This document shows positions 43,917-53,128 of a stretch of DNA of 64,000 nucleotides, one piece after another (position 1 is the stretch's first letter; the number at the start of each line of letters is the position of its first letter). The notes below the pieces were generated by a model, which saw only the letters and a list, made by a program, of their open reading frames with translations, ran no database searches and had not been told where the DNA came from. Both the position numbers and the translations under genes were made by a program. This DNA is from Cnuibacter physcomitrellae (GTDB lineage: Bacteria > Actinomycetota > Actinomycetes > Actinomycetales > Microbacteriaceae): the NCBI RefSeq assembly GCF_014640535.1, contig NZ_BMHD01000001.1, forward strand, positions 3,213,474 through 3,277,473. The letters run 5' to 3'.

Positions 43917-44666
43917 TCAGATCTGGCTGGCCCCGCCGTCCACGTACAGCTCGGCGCCTGTGACGTAGGAGCTGCGCGGGGACGCGAGGTAGAGGACCGC
44001 GTCGGCGATCTCCTCAGGCGTCCCGAGTCGACGCATGGGCACGCCCGATGCGAGGCCTCCGAGGAGCGCCTCGGCCTGCTCCGGCTCGGCGGCGAGGCCG
44101 CTCAGGCCGGGGGTGGCGATGGGCCCGGGGGCGACGGCGTTCACGCGGATGCCGCGGTCGACCAGCTCGGCGGCCCAGCTGCGGGCGAAGCTGCGGATCG
44201 CGGCCTTCGACGCGGCGTACACGCTGAAGGATGCGCTGCCCTTCACATCGATGTTCGACGAGGTGAGGACCACGGCCGCACCCGGGTTGAGGTGAGGGAG
44301 CGCCTTCTGGACGGTGAACACCGTCCCGCCGACGTTCGACTCGAACGTCGTGGTGAAGTGCTCCCACGTGATCTCCTCGAGCGCGGCGAACTCGCCTCCG
44401 CCCGCGTTCGCGAACACGACGTCCAGTCCGGTGCCGCGCTCGGCGACGGCGGCGTAGACCCGGTCGAGGTCGTCCAGGCTCGAGACGTCGCCCTGCACGG
44501 TGGTCACGCGGTCGCCGAGCTCCCGCTTCACGTCGTCGAGCTTCCCGGCGCTGCGTCCTGTCACCACGACGTGCGCACCCTCCGTGACGAAGCGCCGCAC
44601 CACCGCCAGTCCGATGCCCGAGGTGCCGCCCGTCACGAGCGCCGTCTTGCCGTCGAGGTCTGCCAT
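43917..44666 (-). CDS. SDR family oxidoreductase
   Basis: The 249-residue SDR has ALVTGGTSGIGLAVV, FANAGGGEF and YAASK active-site residues, with a C-terminal GAELYVDGGASQI. This subgroup is often controlled by an adjacent TetR. ATG 44666 is chosen; an in-frame ATG at 44678 also follows the operator. Confidence 0.92.
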   Translation of the reverse strand: MADLDGKTALVTGGTSGIGLAVVRRFVTEGAHVVVTGRSAGKLDDVKRELGDRVTTVQGDVSSLDDLDRVYAAVAERGTGLDVVFANAGGGEFAALEEITWEHFTTTFESNVGGTVFTVQKALPHLNPGAAVVLTSSNIDVKGSASFSVYAASKAAIRSFARSWAAELVDRGIRVNAVAPGPIATPGLSGLAAEPEQAEALLGGLASGVPMRRLGTPEEIADAVLYLASPRSSYVTGAELYVDGGASQI

Positions 44667-44686
44667 GGTCCATCCCATCTATTTAT

Positions 44687-44700
44687 GTACCGAGCGGTAC
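44687..44700. promoter_or_regulatory. TetR-type operator GTACCGAGCGGTAC
   Basis: A perfect 6-2-6 palindrome, of the TACCG-CGGTA kind used by many TetR/AcrR repressors, lies 21 bases upstream of the SDR start and next to AT-rich sequence (ATTTAT). It probably overlaps the SDR promoter. Confidence 0.7.
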
Positions 44701-44811
44701 GTTATGACGGGCTCAACACGACGGGTCGAGGCGCTATTCCCCGGAGGCGGGTGTCGCAGGCGCGCCTCCGACGCCGAGGCCGCCGTGGCGACGCTGCCGC
44801 GGCAGGGACGC

Positions 44812-45204
44812 TCAGCGGTCGAAGTCGTCCCGGTGTGCAGCGACCTCCTCGCGGTGCGTGTTCGACCACTGGATCAGGGCGGCGAGCGGCTCGAGGAGCG
44901 TGCGGCCGAGCGGGGTCAGCGCGTACTCGACGCGCGGTGGGACCTCCGCGTACGCAGTGCGGGTGAGCATCCCGTCGCGCTGGAGGCATCGGAGGGTCTG
45001 GGTGAGCATCCGGTGGGAGATGCCCTCGATGCGAGTGAGGAGCTCGGTGAAGCGCGCCGGTCCGTCGCGCAGCTGCGCCACGACCACGAGCGTCCAGCGG
45101 TCGCCGACCCGGGTCAGCATCTCGCGCGTGAACGTGCGCTCCTCGGCGGCGCAGTGCCCGAGGATGACGGGGTCGAGCGGGTTCGTCGCGGTGTCCTGCG
45201 TCAT
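44812..45204 (-). CDS. HxlR family regulator
   Basis: The 130-residue winged-helix protein has the HxlR pattern LTRVGDRWTLVVVAQLRDGP, RFTELLTRIEGISHRMLTQT and YALTPLGRTLLEPL. Members respond to aldehydes, quinones or redox stress. It is divergent from an FMN reductase, its likely target. Confidence 0.95.
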   Translation of the reverse strand: MTQDTATNPLDPVILGHCAAEERTFTREMLTRVGDRWTLVVVAQLRDGPARFTELLTRIEGISHRMLTQTLRCLQRDGMLTRTAYAEVPPRVEYALTPLGRTLLEPLAALIQWSNTHREEVAAHRDDFDR

Positions 45205-45367
45205 CTCGCGATACGTCCTTCCACGTGCCTGACGCACGGCAAAGTGCGCGTGCCTCCGCGGGAAGGATCCGCCCCGCGGGCCGTTGAGCACTATCGGCAA
45301 CCATCGCCGGGAGCCGTGTCTTCCCGACGGGCGGATGCGCTCGCCGGCCCACGAGACAAGGAACCCC

Positions 45368-45946
45368 ATGACCAGGATCGCCATCATCCTCGGCAGCACC
45401 CGACCCGGCCGGAACGGCGAGGCCGTCGCCCGCTGGGTGCTCGAGAACGCCCAGGCGCGAGGCACCGCCGAGTACGAGCTAGTCGATCTCGCCGACTACC
45501 CCCTGCCGCACCTCGACGAGGCCGTGCCCGCCTCCCGCGGACAGTACGCCGGCGAGCACACCAAGAACTGGGCGGCGACGATCGCCCGCTTCGACGGGTA
45601 CGTCTTCGTCACGCCCGAGTACAACCACAGCACCTCGGGTGTGCTGAAGAACGCGATCGACTACCTCTACGCCGAGTGGAACAACAAGGCCGGGGCCGTG
45701 GTGAGCTACGGAGGAGTGGGCGGGGCCCGCGCGGCCGAGCACCTGCGCCTCATCATGGGCGAGCTGCAGATCGCCGACGTGCGCGGTCAGGTCGCGCTGT
45801 CGCTGATCAACGACTTCCGCGACTTCTCCGTGTTCGAGCCGCTGCCCTTCCAGGCGGCGCAGCTCGCCACGATGCTCGACCAGCTCGAGTCGTGGTCCGG
45901 CGCCCTCCGCACGGTCCGCGAGCCCGCCGAGGTCGCCGGCGCCTGA
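45368..45946 (+). CDS. NADPH-dependent FMN reductase
   Basis: The 192-residue flavodoxin-like protein has the FMN phosphate loop ILGSTRPGRNGEAVARW and FVTPEYNHSTSGVLKNAIDY, with YGGVGGARAAEHLR. It reduces FMN or quinones in the cytoplasm. AAGGAA RBS; divergent from HxlR. Confidence 0.95.
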   Translation: MTRIAIILGSTRPGRNGEAVARWVLENAQARGTAEYELVDLADYPLPHLDEAVPASRGQYAGEHTKNWAATIARFDGYVFVTPEYNHSTSGVLKNAIDYLYAEWNNKAGAVVSYGGVGGARAAEHLRLIMGELQIADVRGQVALSLINDFRDFSVFEPLPFQAAQLATMLDQLESWSGALRTVREPAEVAGA

Positions 45947-45952
45947 CGCTCG

Positions 45953-46007
45953 TCACGGAATACGGTGAAGCGCCCCTCTCTTCGGCGAGCTTCACCGTAT
46001 TCCGTGA
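45953..46007. terminator. Hairpin terminator with 19-bp perfect arms, family 3
   Basis: TCACGGAATACGGTGAAGC (45953-45971) pairs perfectly with 45989-46007 around a 17-base loop, between convergent FMN-reductase and maltokinase genes. The stem resembles a weaker hairpin at 61601-61672. Confidence 0.75.
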
Positions 46008-46028
46008 TGAAGGACGAGCGATGGACCC

Positions 46029-47468
46029 TCAGCGGGCGCGGTGGGCGAGCGTGCGCACGGCGGTGGCGGGGATCGGGAGCCACGTCGGGCGGTTCTGCGC
46101 CTCGTAGCTGACCTCGTAGAGGGCCTTGTCGAGCTCGAGCGCGTCGAGCAGCACCTGTTGCGTGCGCAGGTCCAGACCGGAGCGCGCGGCGTACCCCTCG
46201 AGGAAGGCCGCGCGCGCCTCGTCCGCCCAGGCACGCGCCGCCTCGGACTGCTCGGCCGTGGCCTGCTCGGCGCTCGAGATCGAGCCGGCGACGTAATCGA
46301 AGGAGCGCAGCATCCCCGCGACGTCGCGCAGGGCGAGGTCGGGCTCGCTGCGCTCCGCGATCGGGCGCAGCGGCTCCCCCTCGAAGTCGAGCACCACCCA
46401 GCCGCGGCCCGGCACGGCGAGCACCTGACCGAGGTGGTAGTCGCCGTGGATGCGCTGCAGCTCGGGCCACGCGGCGTCCTCGGCGGCGCGCTGCACCGCC
46501 GCGACGGCATCCCGCTCCCCGGCGAGGGCGGGCGCGTCCGCGAACGCCTGCGCCGCGCGGGTGCGCATGCTCGTGAGCACCGCCTCGACGTCCGAGGCGG
46601 ACGCTCGCCGGGTGTCGAACAGGCGCGCCAGCTCGACGTGGATCGCGGCCGTCGCCTCGCCCAGCGCCGAGGCGGCGTCGCGGAACGACTCGCCGTGCTC
46701 GGCGGCGCGCAGCGCCACGCGCCAGGCGTCCTCGACGTCGGGGATGAACTCCTGCGCGAAGGCGAGGCTGCCCTCGACGCGGGAGGCGGTCGCCGGATCG
46801 GCCCACGCACCCTCGACATGGCCGATCGTCCGCGGCACGAAGCGGGAGCCCGCATCCGACAGCGCCGACTGGATGACGACGTCGGGGTTGTCGCCGGGCG
46901 AGAGGGCGCGGAAGACCTTGCAGATGACCGGCGTCGCGGGCTTCCCGTTGGGGTGCACCGTCTCGATGATGATCGACGTGTTCGACTGCTCTCCGCGCAG
47001 GACGTGCGAGCCGACCACCCGCACGGCGGTGTCGACGTGCCCGTGGCGTCCGACCGCGGAGGTCCGGCCGTCGGACGGGGCGGGAGACCCGCCCTCGGCG
47101 GGCTCGACGTCGCCGGCACGACCCCCGGTGAGGATCATCGTGAGGAGAGCGCGCGCGAACGCCGGATCGTGGGGCCCGTCGTAGACCGAGACCCCGTCGG
47201 GCAGCTGCTCCACGAGGGCGTCCTCGCCGCCCAGGAGAGGCGCCGTCCGCGCCGTGAGCGGCACCTGGTAGAGCACGTCGGTCGTCGCGTCGTGGACCAG
47301 ATGCACCTCGATGGCCACCTGGTGCTTCGGGTCGGGGAGCACCCAGACGCCGACGCGGGTCAGGGCAGGGTTGGATGCGGTGGCCCGGAACCATCTGCGG
47401 GTCCGCATCCAGTCGGTGAACGCGCCGGAGAGCGCGTCGGATCGGAAGGCGGTCGCCGGGACGCTCAT
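46029..47468 (-). CDS. Maltokinase-like phosphotransferase
   Basis: The 479-residue protein belongs to the maltokinase/aminoglycoside-phosphotransferase-like family. A cap domain (residues 1-150) precedes the kinase core with catalytic RIHGDYHLGQVLAV and metal-binding VVLDFEGEPLRP. These enzymes phosphorylate maltose with ATP to give maltose 1-phosphate for glycogen (GlgE pathway). The usual treS/glgE partners are not adjacent. Confidence 0.9.
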   Translation of the reverse strand: MSVPATAFRSDALSGAFTDWMRTRRWFRATASNPALTRVGVWVLPDPKHQVAIEVHLVHDATTDVLYQVPLTARTAPLLGGEDALVEQLPDGVSVYDGPHDPAFARALLTMILTGGRAGDVEPAEGGSPAPSDGRTSAVGRHGHVDTAVRVVGSHVLRGEQSNTSIIIETVHPNGKPATPVICKVFRALSPGDNPDVVIQSALSDAGSRFVPRTIGHVEGAWADPATASRVEGSLAFAQEFIPDVEDAWRVALRAAEHGESFRDAASALGEATAAIHVELARLFDTRRASASDVEAVLTSMRTRAAQAFADAPALAGERDAVAAVQRAAEDAAWPELQRIHGDYHLGQVLAVPGRGWVVLDFEGEPLRPIAERSEPDLALRDVAGMLRSFDYVAGSISSAEQATAEQSEAARAWADEARAAFLEGYAARSGLDLRTQQVLLDALELDKALYEVSYEAQNRPTWLPIPATAVRTLAHRAR

Positions 47469-47531
47469 GGCCCGAAACCTACGCCGGGCGGTCGCCGCGC
47501 GGAAGGCGTGTCGGAGGATCGCAGGGAAAGT

Positions 47532-48284
47532 TCACCGACGACCGCGGCGCGGCCGGGACGGCCCGCCGCGCGAAGGACGGGCCTGGCGTCCGCCCTGCCC
47601 GCCGCCGGACAGCCCTTTCGAGCCGCCGGACGCGCTCGAGGATCGCGGGGAGGCGGACGCCGAGCCGCTTCCGCCGGACTTCGCCGAGCCCCGCCCGCCG
47701 GACCTCGCGGAGCCGCGCTCGGGGGACGAGGCCGCCGGCTCGCCGCCGCGGGACGACGCCGAGGTGCGGCCGCGGACGATCCCGACGAAGGCGTCGACGC
47801 GCTCGCGCTGCTCGTCCGTGAGGTCGACCGGCCAGACGAGCGCGATCCTGGTGGGCTCCGCGTCCGTGACGGGGCGCACCACGACGTCGCGTCGTCCGTA
47901 GAGGCGGGCGACGGGCTGCGGCACGATCACGAGGCCGCCGCCGTGGGCGACGAGCTCGATCGCGCCCTCCTCCTCGCCCGACGCCACGGGCCGCACGTCC
48001 TCGTCGACGAGGTCGGCGAGCGCGACCTCGTCGACCGCCTCGATCACGTGCTCGCGCGGCGCGACCACCACGGCGGGCTCCTCCCAGAGCGGGATGGCGT
48101 GCAGCCCGTCGCGGTCGAGCGGAAGGCGGGCGAAGCAGACGTCCGCCTCGCCGGCGAGCACGACCGCGCGCTGGTCGTCGACCCTGACGGACGCGGTCTC
48201 GATCGGCTCCGACATCCGCTCCCGCCAGATCCGCACCCACTTCGTCGGCGTCACGCCGGGCACGAAGGCGACCCGGAACGTCAC
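47532..48284 (-). CDS. LysR-type substrate-binding domain protein without HTH
   Basis: The 250-residue protein starts with GTG overlapping the stop of the lipid kinase. It reads as a periplasmic-binding-protein-like effector domain of LysR regulators ([55 protein letters not shown]) but has no helix-turn-helix. The last 75 residues are Ser/Gly/Arg low complexity, likely disordered and basic. The family is found in Microbacteriaceae; function unknown, perhaps a ligand sensor or DNA/RNA-associated protein. Confidence 0.85.
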   Translation of the reverse strand: MTFRVAFVPGVTPTKWVRIWRERMSEPIETASVRVDDQRAVVLAGEADVCFARLPLDRDGLHAIPLWEEPAVVVAPREHVIEAVDEVALADLVDEDVRPVASGEEEGAIELVAHGGGLVIVPQPVARLYGRRDVVVRPVTDAEPTRIALVWPVDLTDEQRERVDAFVGIVRGRTSASSRGGEPAASSPERGSARSGGRGSAKSGGSGSASASPRSSSASGGSKGLSGGGQGGRQARPSRGGPSRPRRGRR

Positions 48285-49423
48285 GCCGGCTCCGGTGCCG
48301 AGGAGGGAACGCCGTCCGCCGCGACCGCCTCGGACGCCGCGAGGGCCGCGGACGCCGTGGATGCCGTGGATGCCGCGACGGCCGCGGGCTCCGCCTGAGC
48401 GGACGCCGTCGGGGACGCCGGCACGCGCACGGCGAGCGCCCCGGGGTCGATCCAGATGTGCAGCGCCACGGCGAGGCCGAAGTCGTCGCCGTCGAGCTGG
48501 ATCTCCTCGGGCTCGTCGAGCCGGACGGCCATGTCGTGACCGCGACGGTAGGTCACCGACCGCACGTCGTGGGTGAGGTCGATGATCCGGCGGCCCACGG
48601 CCGACTTGCGGAGGACGCCGTTCTCGAAGGTGAGCTTGTTCCAGACCTTCAGCCAGCCGAACCAGCCCTCGGGCCGGAAGGCGACGATGTCGAGGATGCC
48701 GTCGTCGGGCCTGGCGTCGGGGATGAGGAGGATGCCGCCCGGGAGCGAGCCGCAGTTGCCGACGATCACGGTGTGGGCGCTGAACGACCGCCACGCCGAC
48801 CCGTCCAGCTGCGCCTTCACCTTCACCGGCTTCACGCTGGGCAGGGCGCGGATGCCGCCGTCGACGTAGGCGAGCCAGCCCAGCCGCTTCTTCAGAGAGC
48901 TGCGGGTGTTGGCGATCATCTTCGCGTCGATGCCGAGCCCTGCCATGACCAGGAACACGTTCTGCTCGTGCGACCGGTCCTCGCGGGTGATGTCGATCAT
49001 GCCGAGGTCGATGCGATGGTCGTCGCCCGTGAAGACCGTGGTGACCGCCTGCTCGAGGTTCGTGAGCGTCATCCCGAGGTTCCGCGCGAGGAGGTTGCCC
49101 GTGCCGACGGGGAGCAGGCCGATCGGCACGCCGGTGCCTCGGAGCCCCTCCGCGACGGCGCGTACCGTCCCGTCGCCGCCCGCGGCCATCACCACCGCCG
49201 CGCCGTCGGCGACCGCACGGCGGGCGACCTCGTGGCCGGCGTCCTCGAGCGTGGTCTCGTACCAGAGCGTCTCGCCCCAGCCCGCGGCCCGCTCCGCGGC
49301 CGCGACCACGGTGCGCAGGCGCTTCGCGTCGATCTTCACGGGGTTCACGACCACGGCGGCGCGCGGGAGGGGCTCGGGCGCCTCGTCGTGAGGCGCGCCC
49401 CCCTCGCCCATGACCAGGTCCAC
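48281..49423 (-). CDS. Diacylglycerol/sphingosine kinase family lipid kinase
   Basis: The 380-residue protein has the DAGK catalytic motif [16 protein letters not shown] and [15 protein letters not shown], and a C-terminal domain with [20 protein letters not shown]. It should phosphorylate a lipid acceptor at the membrane. The final 50 residues are Ala-rich low complexity. Coupled to the LysR-like gene by a GTGA overlap. Confidence 0.94.
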   Translation of the reverse strand: MDLVMGEGGAPHDEAPEPLPRAAVVVNPVKIDAKRLRTVVAAAERAAGWGETLWYETTLEDAGHEVARRAVADGAAVVMAAGGDGTVRAVAEGLRGTGVPIGLLPVGTGNLLARNLGMTLTNLEQAVTTVFTGDDHRIDLGMIDITREDRSHEQNVFLVMAGLGIDAKMIANTRSSLKKRLGWLAYVDGGIRALPSVKPVKVKAQLDGSAWRSFSAHTVIVGNCGSLPGGILLIPDARPDDGILDIVAFRPEGWFGWLKVWNKLTFENGVLRKSAVGRRIIDLTHDVRSVTYRRGHDMAVRLDEPEEIQLDGDDFGLAVALHIWIDPGALAVRVPASPTASAQAEPAAVAASTASTASAALAASEAVAADGVPSSAPEPA

Positions 49424-49460
49424 ATGCCCAAGCTAGCGCCTCTCCTCTCGCCATGCGGAG

Positions 49461-49496
49461 GTGGTTCCGCCACATCGGTCGGCGTGGCGGAACCAC
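49461..49496. repeat. Short perfect hairpin in a divergent promoter region
   Basis: GTGGTTCCGCCAC (49461-49473) and GTGGCGGAACCAC (49484-49496) are perfect complements around a 10-base loop, between the lipid kinase and serS starts. Confidence 0.7.
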
Positions 49497-49545
49497 GTGA
49501 GCATGGCGGAAGCGCGCTCCGGGTGGGCGGGGGCGGGGTGGTCGG

Positions 49546-49558
49546 TAGGATCGAGTGC
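49546..49558 (+). promoter_or_regulatory. serS -10 box, leaderless start
   Basis: TAGGAT (49546-49551) is followed after 7 bases by the GTG start codon and there is no RBS, the pattern of leaderless mRNAs in actinobacteria. Confidence 0.65.
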
Positions 49559-50833
49559 GTGATCGATCCCGTCCTGCTGCGCGAGAACCCCGATGTCGTC
49601 AAGCGGTCTCAGGCGGCCCGCGGCTCCAGTACCGAGCTGGTCGACACGGCCCTGGCCGCCGATGGCGAGCGTCGTGCCGCCATCTCGGAGTACGAGTCGC
49701 TGCGCGCCGAGCAGAACGCGTTCGGCAAGACCGTCGCCGCCGCTCCCAAGGAGGAGAAGCAGGCGCTCGTCGCCCAGGCGCAGCAGCTGGCCGCGAGCGT
49801 GAAGGCCGCGCAGCAGAGGGCGACGGATGCGGAGGCCGCGTTCACCGCATCCGCCCGCCGCATCCAGAACATCGTCGTCGACGGCGTGCCCGAGGGCGGG
49901 GAGGACGACTTCGTCACCCTCCGCGAGGTGGGGACGAAGCCCACGTTCGACTTCACGCCGCGCGACCACGTCGAGCTGGGCGAGATGCTCGGCGCGTTCG
50001 ACCTGCAGCGCGGGGCGAAGGTGTCGGGGGCGCGCTTCTACTACCTCACGGGCATCGGGGCGCGGCTCGAGCTGGCGCTGATGAACCTCGCGCTCGACCG
50101 CGCGATCGAGGGCGGCTTCGTGCCGATGATCACGCCGACGCTGGTCCGCCCCGAGACGATGGAGGGCACCGGCTTCCTCAACGAGCACGCCGACGAGATC
50201 TACTACCTGCCCGCCGACGAGCTCTACCTCACGGGCACGAGCGAGGTGGCCCTGGCCGGGTTCCACCGCGACGAGATCCTCGACCTGTCGGACGGGCCGC
50301 TGCGCTACGCCGGCTGGTCGACGTGCTATCGCCGCGAAGCGGGGTCGCACGGCAAGGACACCCGCGGCATCCTCCGGGTGCACCAGTTCAACAAGCTCGA
50401 GATGTTCTCGTACGTGCTGCCGGAGCAGGCGGAGGCCGAGCACGAGCGCCTCCTCTCCTTCGAGGAGGGGATGCTGGGCGACCTGGGCCTGCCCTACCGC
50501 GTGATCGACGTGGCCTCGGGCGACCTCGGGTCGAGCGCGGCCCGCAAGTTCGACACCGAGGCGTGGGTGCCCACGCAGGAGACGTACCGGGAGCTCACCT
50601 CCACGTCGAACTGCACCACGTACCAGGCGCGGCGTCTCGACATCCGCTACCGCACCGAGTCGGGCAAGACCGCCCCGGTCGCCACCCTCAACGGCACCCT
50701 CGCCACCACCCGCTGGATCGTCGCGCTGCTCGAGAACCACCAGCGGCCCGACGGCAGCGTCGTCGTGCCGCCGGTGCTGCGCCCCTACCTCGGCGGGCTC
50801 GAGGTCATCGAGCCGAAGCGGGCGGCGTCCTAG
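49559..50833 (+). CDS. serS: Seryl-tRNA synthetase
   Basis: The 424-residue class II synthetase has an N-terminal coiled-coil arm (about residues 30-100) for the long variable arm of tRNA-Ser, the class II motif 2 ([15 protein letters not shown]) and motif 3 ([18 protein letters not shown]), and the [10 protein letters not shown] substrate segment. GTG at 49559 gives the standard N-terminus [12 protein letters not shown]. Two tRNA-Ser genes lie downstream at 51923 and 63188. Confidence 0.98.
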   Translation: MIDPVLLRENPDVVKRSQAARGSSTELVDTALAADGERRAAISEYESLRAEQNAFGKTVAAAPKEEKQALVAQAQQLAASVKAAQQRATDAEAAFTASARRIQNIVVDGVPEGGEDDFVTLREVGTKPTFDFTPRDHVELGEMLGAFDLQRGAKVSGARFYYLTGIGARLELALMNLALDRAIEGGFVPMITPTLVRPETMEGTGFLNEHADEIYYLPADELYLTGTSEVALAGFHRDEILDLSDGPLRYAGWSTCYRREAGSHGKDTRGILRVHQFNKLEMFSYVLPEQAEAEHERLLSFEEGMLGDLGLPYRVIDVASGDLGSSAARKFDTEAWVPTQETYRELTSTSNCTTYQARRLDIRYRTESGKTAPVATLNGTLATTRWIVALLENHQRPDGSVVVPPVLRPYLGGLEVIEPKRAAS

Positions 50834-50834
50834 G

Positions 50835-51653
50835 GTGGCCGCCGATCCTGCTCCCTCGCCCTGGCTGGTCGCGCTCGACATCGACGGCACGCTGCTGCAC
50901 GAGGACGGCACGCTGTCCGACATCGTCGGCGCCGAGGTCAGGCGGGTGGATGCGCTGGGGAACCAGGTCATGCTCGCCACCGGCCGCTCGGTCGACACCA
51001 CGCTCCCCGTGCTCGACCGGCTCGGCATCGCCCCCGAGTACGTGGTGTGCTCGAACGGCGCGATCACGCTGAAGCGCGACACGTCGGCCCCGCTCGGGTA
51101 CCGGCGCGAGCACGTCGAGACGTTCGATCCGGGTCCGGTGCTGAACCGCATCCGCACCCACCTCGCCGAGGCGCTGTTCGCGGTCGAGGATGCGGAGGGG
51201 AACTTCTTCTGCACCGAGGCCTTCCCCGACAGCGTGCTCGGGCGCTCGTACCACGTGGTGCCGTTCTCGGAGCTCGCCGCGGTCGTCGCGACGCGCGTCG
51301 TGGTGATCTCGCCCGGGCACGACATGGAGGACTTCCTCGACGTCGTCGAGCGGATGGGCCTGCACAAGGTGTCGTACTCCATCGGATGGACGGCCTGGCT
51401 CGACATCGCCCCCGACGGCGTCAACAAGGCGACCGGGCTCGAGCGGGTGCGGTCGTGGCTCGACATCCCGCGCACGCGGGTCTGCGTGATCGGCGACGGC
51501 CGCAACGACATCGAGATGTTCCAGTGGGCCGCCGCCGGAGGCGGGCGTGCCGTGGTGATGGCGCAGGCGCCCGAGGACGTGCTCGCCGTGGGCACCGAGA
51601 CCACCGCGTCGATCGACGACGACGGCGTCGCCGCCGCCCTCTCCGCGCTCTGA
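50835..51653 (+). CDS. Cof-type HAD family phosphatase
   Basis: The 272-residue HAD hydrolase has VALDIDGTLLHEDG (nucleophile Asp), MLATGRS (motif II) and VIGDGRNDIEMFQWA (motif IV), with a C2-type cap between. It likely dephosphorylates small phospho-sugars or nucleotides. The GTG start lies one base after the serS stop, so it is co-transcribed. Confidence 0.95.
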   Translation: MAADPAPSPWLVALDIDGTLLHEDGTLSDIVGAEVRRVDALGNQVMLATGRSVDTTLPVLDRLGIAPEYVVCSNGAITLKRDTSAPLGYRREHVETFDPGPVLNRIRTHLAEALFAVEDAEGNFFCTEAFPDSVLGRSYHVVPFSELAAVVATRVVVISPGHDMEDFLDVVERMGLHKVSYSIGWTAWLDIAPDGVNKATGLERVRSWLDIPRTRVCVIGDGRNDIEMFQWAAAGGGRAVVMAQAPEDVLAVGTETTASIDDDGVAAALSAL

Positions 51654-51730
51654 GGTGCGCCCGGGCGCGCTCTGACGCGCGCGCTCGCGCGCTTGCGCTG
51701 TGCGCGGAGCTGGGTCCCGCTCGGTGCTGG

Positions 51731-51808
51731 GCTAACTCCGGAGATTCGGGCGCTCTGGAGGTAACTCCGGACTTGTGGCGGCGTGTCCGCGCGAGAGTCC
51801 GGAGTTGG
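51731..51808. repeat. Dispersed palindromic element, family 1, copy B
   Basis: AACTCCGGAGATTCGGG (51734-51750) is followed by arms AACTCCGGACT (51763-51773) and AGTCCGGAGTT (51796-51806) with loop GGCGGCGTGTCCG. The 78-bp unit aligns throughout with the complement of 4320-4400. Confidence 0.85.
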
Positions 51809-51815
51809 CTCCCAT

Positions 51816-51854
51816 GCGGAGGTACCGCATCCGGGGCGCGGAGGTACCGCATCC
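51816..51854. repeat. 22-bp direct duplication
   Basis: GCGGAGGTACCGCATCC occurs at 51816 and again at 51838, upstream of the tRNA gene. Confidence 0.8.
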
Positions 51855-51922
51855 CGGGCGCGCCTCGGCCGAAGGGCGGGGACGGTAGGATCGGGACGTC
51901 GTCGCGCGGAGCGCGGCGGCGA

Positions 51923-52010
51923 GGAGGGCTGTCCGAGCGGCCGATGGAGCCAGTCTTGAAAACTGGTGAGGTGAGAGCCTCCGTGGGTTCGAATCCCACG
52001 CCCTCCGCCA
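51923..52010 (+). tRNA. tRNA-Ser (anticodon TGA), CCA encoded
   Basis: The acceptor GGAGGGC pairs with GCCCTCC at the 3' end. The anticodon stem CCAGT/ACTGG holds loop CTTGAAA with anticodon TGA. A long variable arm and T loop GTTCGAATC follow, and GCCA is encoded. The long variable arm confirms the serine class. Confidence 0.97.
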
Positions 52011-52111
52011 AGGCGCCACCGCTCGAGCACCGATCCGCCGCAAGCGGCACCCTCAGGGCAGGCGGATGCCCGCATCCGGTGCGCTGACGACGGCCGCGGC
52101 AACCGACTCCG

Positions 52112-52117
52112 TAGGGT
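52112..52117 (+). promoter_or_regulatory. Probable -10 TAGGGT of a leaderless gene
   Basis: TAGGGT precedes the GTG at 52124 by 6 bases with no RBS between, as at serS. Confidence 0.5.
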
Positions 52118-52123
52118 GGACAC

Positions 52124-52759
52124 GTGGTGGAGCTGCTGTGGGAGGGGCCCGAGGACGGCCCCGTGCTCGTGCTCGCCCACGGGGCCGGCGCCCCGATGGA
52201 CTCCGACTGGATGGACCGCGTCTGCGCGCTGCTGGCCGAGCCCGCCCGCGGAGTGCGTACTGCGCGCTTCGAGTTCGCGTACATGGCCGCGCGGCGGGAA
52301 GGGAGCCGCAAGCCCCCGCCCCGCGCCGACACCCTCCTCGCCGAGTACCGCGCCGTGGTCGACCAGGTGACGGATGCGGTGGGCGGCCCGGTCGCGATCG
52401 GCGGCAAGTCGATGGGCGGCCGGGTGGCCAGCATGGTCGCCGACGACCTCCACCGCGCGGGTCTCGTCTCAGCCCTGGTGTGCCTCGGGTACCCGTTCCA
52501 CCCTCCCGGGAAGCCGGAGAGGCTGCGCACCGACCACCTCGCGCACCTCGAGACGCCGACCCTGATCTGCCAGGGCACGCGCGACCCGTTCGGCACGGTC
52601 GACGAGGTGCCGGGCTACGACCTCTCGCCGAGCATCCGGGTGCAGTGGATCGACGACGGCGAGCACGAACTCAAGCCCCGCCCGCGCGTCAGCGGCCGCT
52701 CCCACGCCGAGAACCTCGCCGAGGCGGCTGACGCCGTCGCCTCCTTCCTCCGCGCCTGA
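52124..52759 (+). CDS. Alpha/beta hydrolase (KANL3/Tex30-like)
   Basis: The 211-residue protein has LVLAHGAGAPMDSDWMD (oxyanion segment), nucleophile elbow IGGKSMGGRVAS and GTRDPFG then DGEHELKPR (acid and His). It matches the small KANL3/Tex30-like hydrolase family; substrate unknown. GTG start at 52124 behind TAGGGT. Confidence 0.93.
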   Translation: MVELLWEGPEDGPVLVLAHGAGAPMDSDWMDRVCALLAEPARGVRTARFEFAYMAARREGSRKPPPRADTLLAEYRAVVDQVTDAVGGPVAIGGKSMGGRVASMVADDLHRAGLVSALVCLGYPFHPPGKPERLRTDHLAHLETPTLICQGTRDPFGTVDEVPGYDLSPSIRVQWIDDGEHELKPRPRVSGRSHAENLAEAADAVASFLRA

Positions 52760-53128
52760 CTACCCGCGCACCCGCGCCGCCCGTCCGCTGCGCGTGGCAG
52801 GTGCTGCTCGTGGTGCACCGGTGCCGCGTCCGCCTGCTGCACGCGTGCCGCGGGCTCTGCGTGGCGTACGGGCCCCTCGCGCCCGTCCGTTTTCAGGAGC
52901 TGCGGCCCTTCTCAGGGCGATGCGTCCTGAGAACGGGCGGATGCGCGCGTTCCTCCTGAATACGGCCGCCCGGTGACCGAGCGGTACGTCCCACGCCCAC
53001 GCCTGCCTACGCACCCGCGCCGCCCGCACTGCGCCGCAGCACCGGCAACCGCCCCGCCCGCACCGCGCACCCGCGCCACCCGCACCGCGCACAGCGCGCC
53101 GCCCGCACCGCGCGCGGCGCGGGGCGGA
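52760..53128. other. Convergent intergenic, GC-rich low complexity with hairpin
   Basis: The region between convergent hydrolase and encapsulin genes holds many CCCGCACCGCGC-like short repeats and one hairpin, CCGTTTTCAGGA (52887-52898) with TCCTGAGAACGG (52925-52936), one wobble pair, probably a terminator. No credible gene was found. Confidence 0.6.

Noticed and set aside
49433-52453. Minus-strand open frame of 1006 codons
   Set aside because: It runs antisense to serS, the HAD phosphatase and the tRNA gene, all well supported by motifs.
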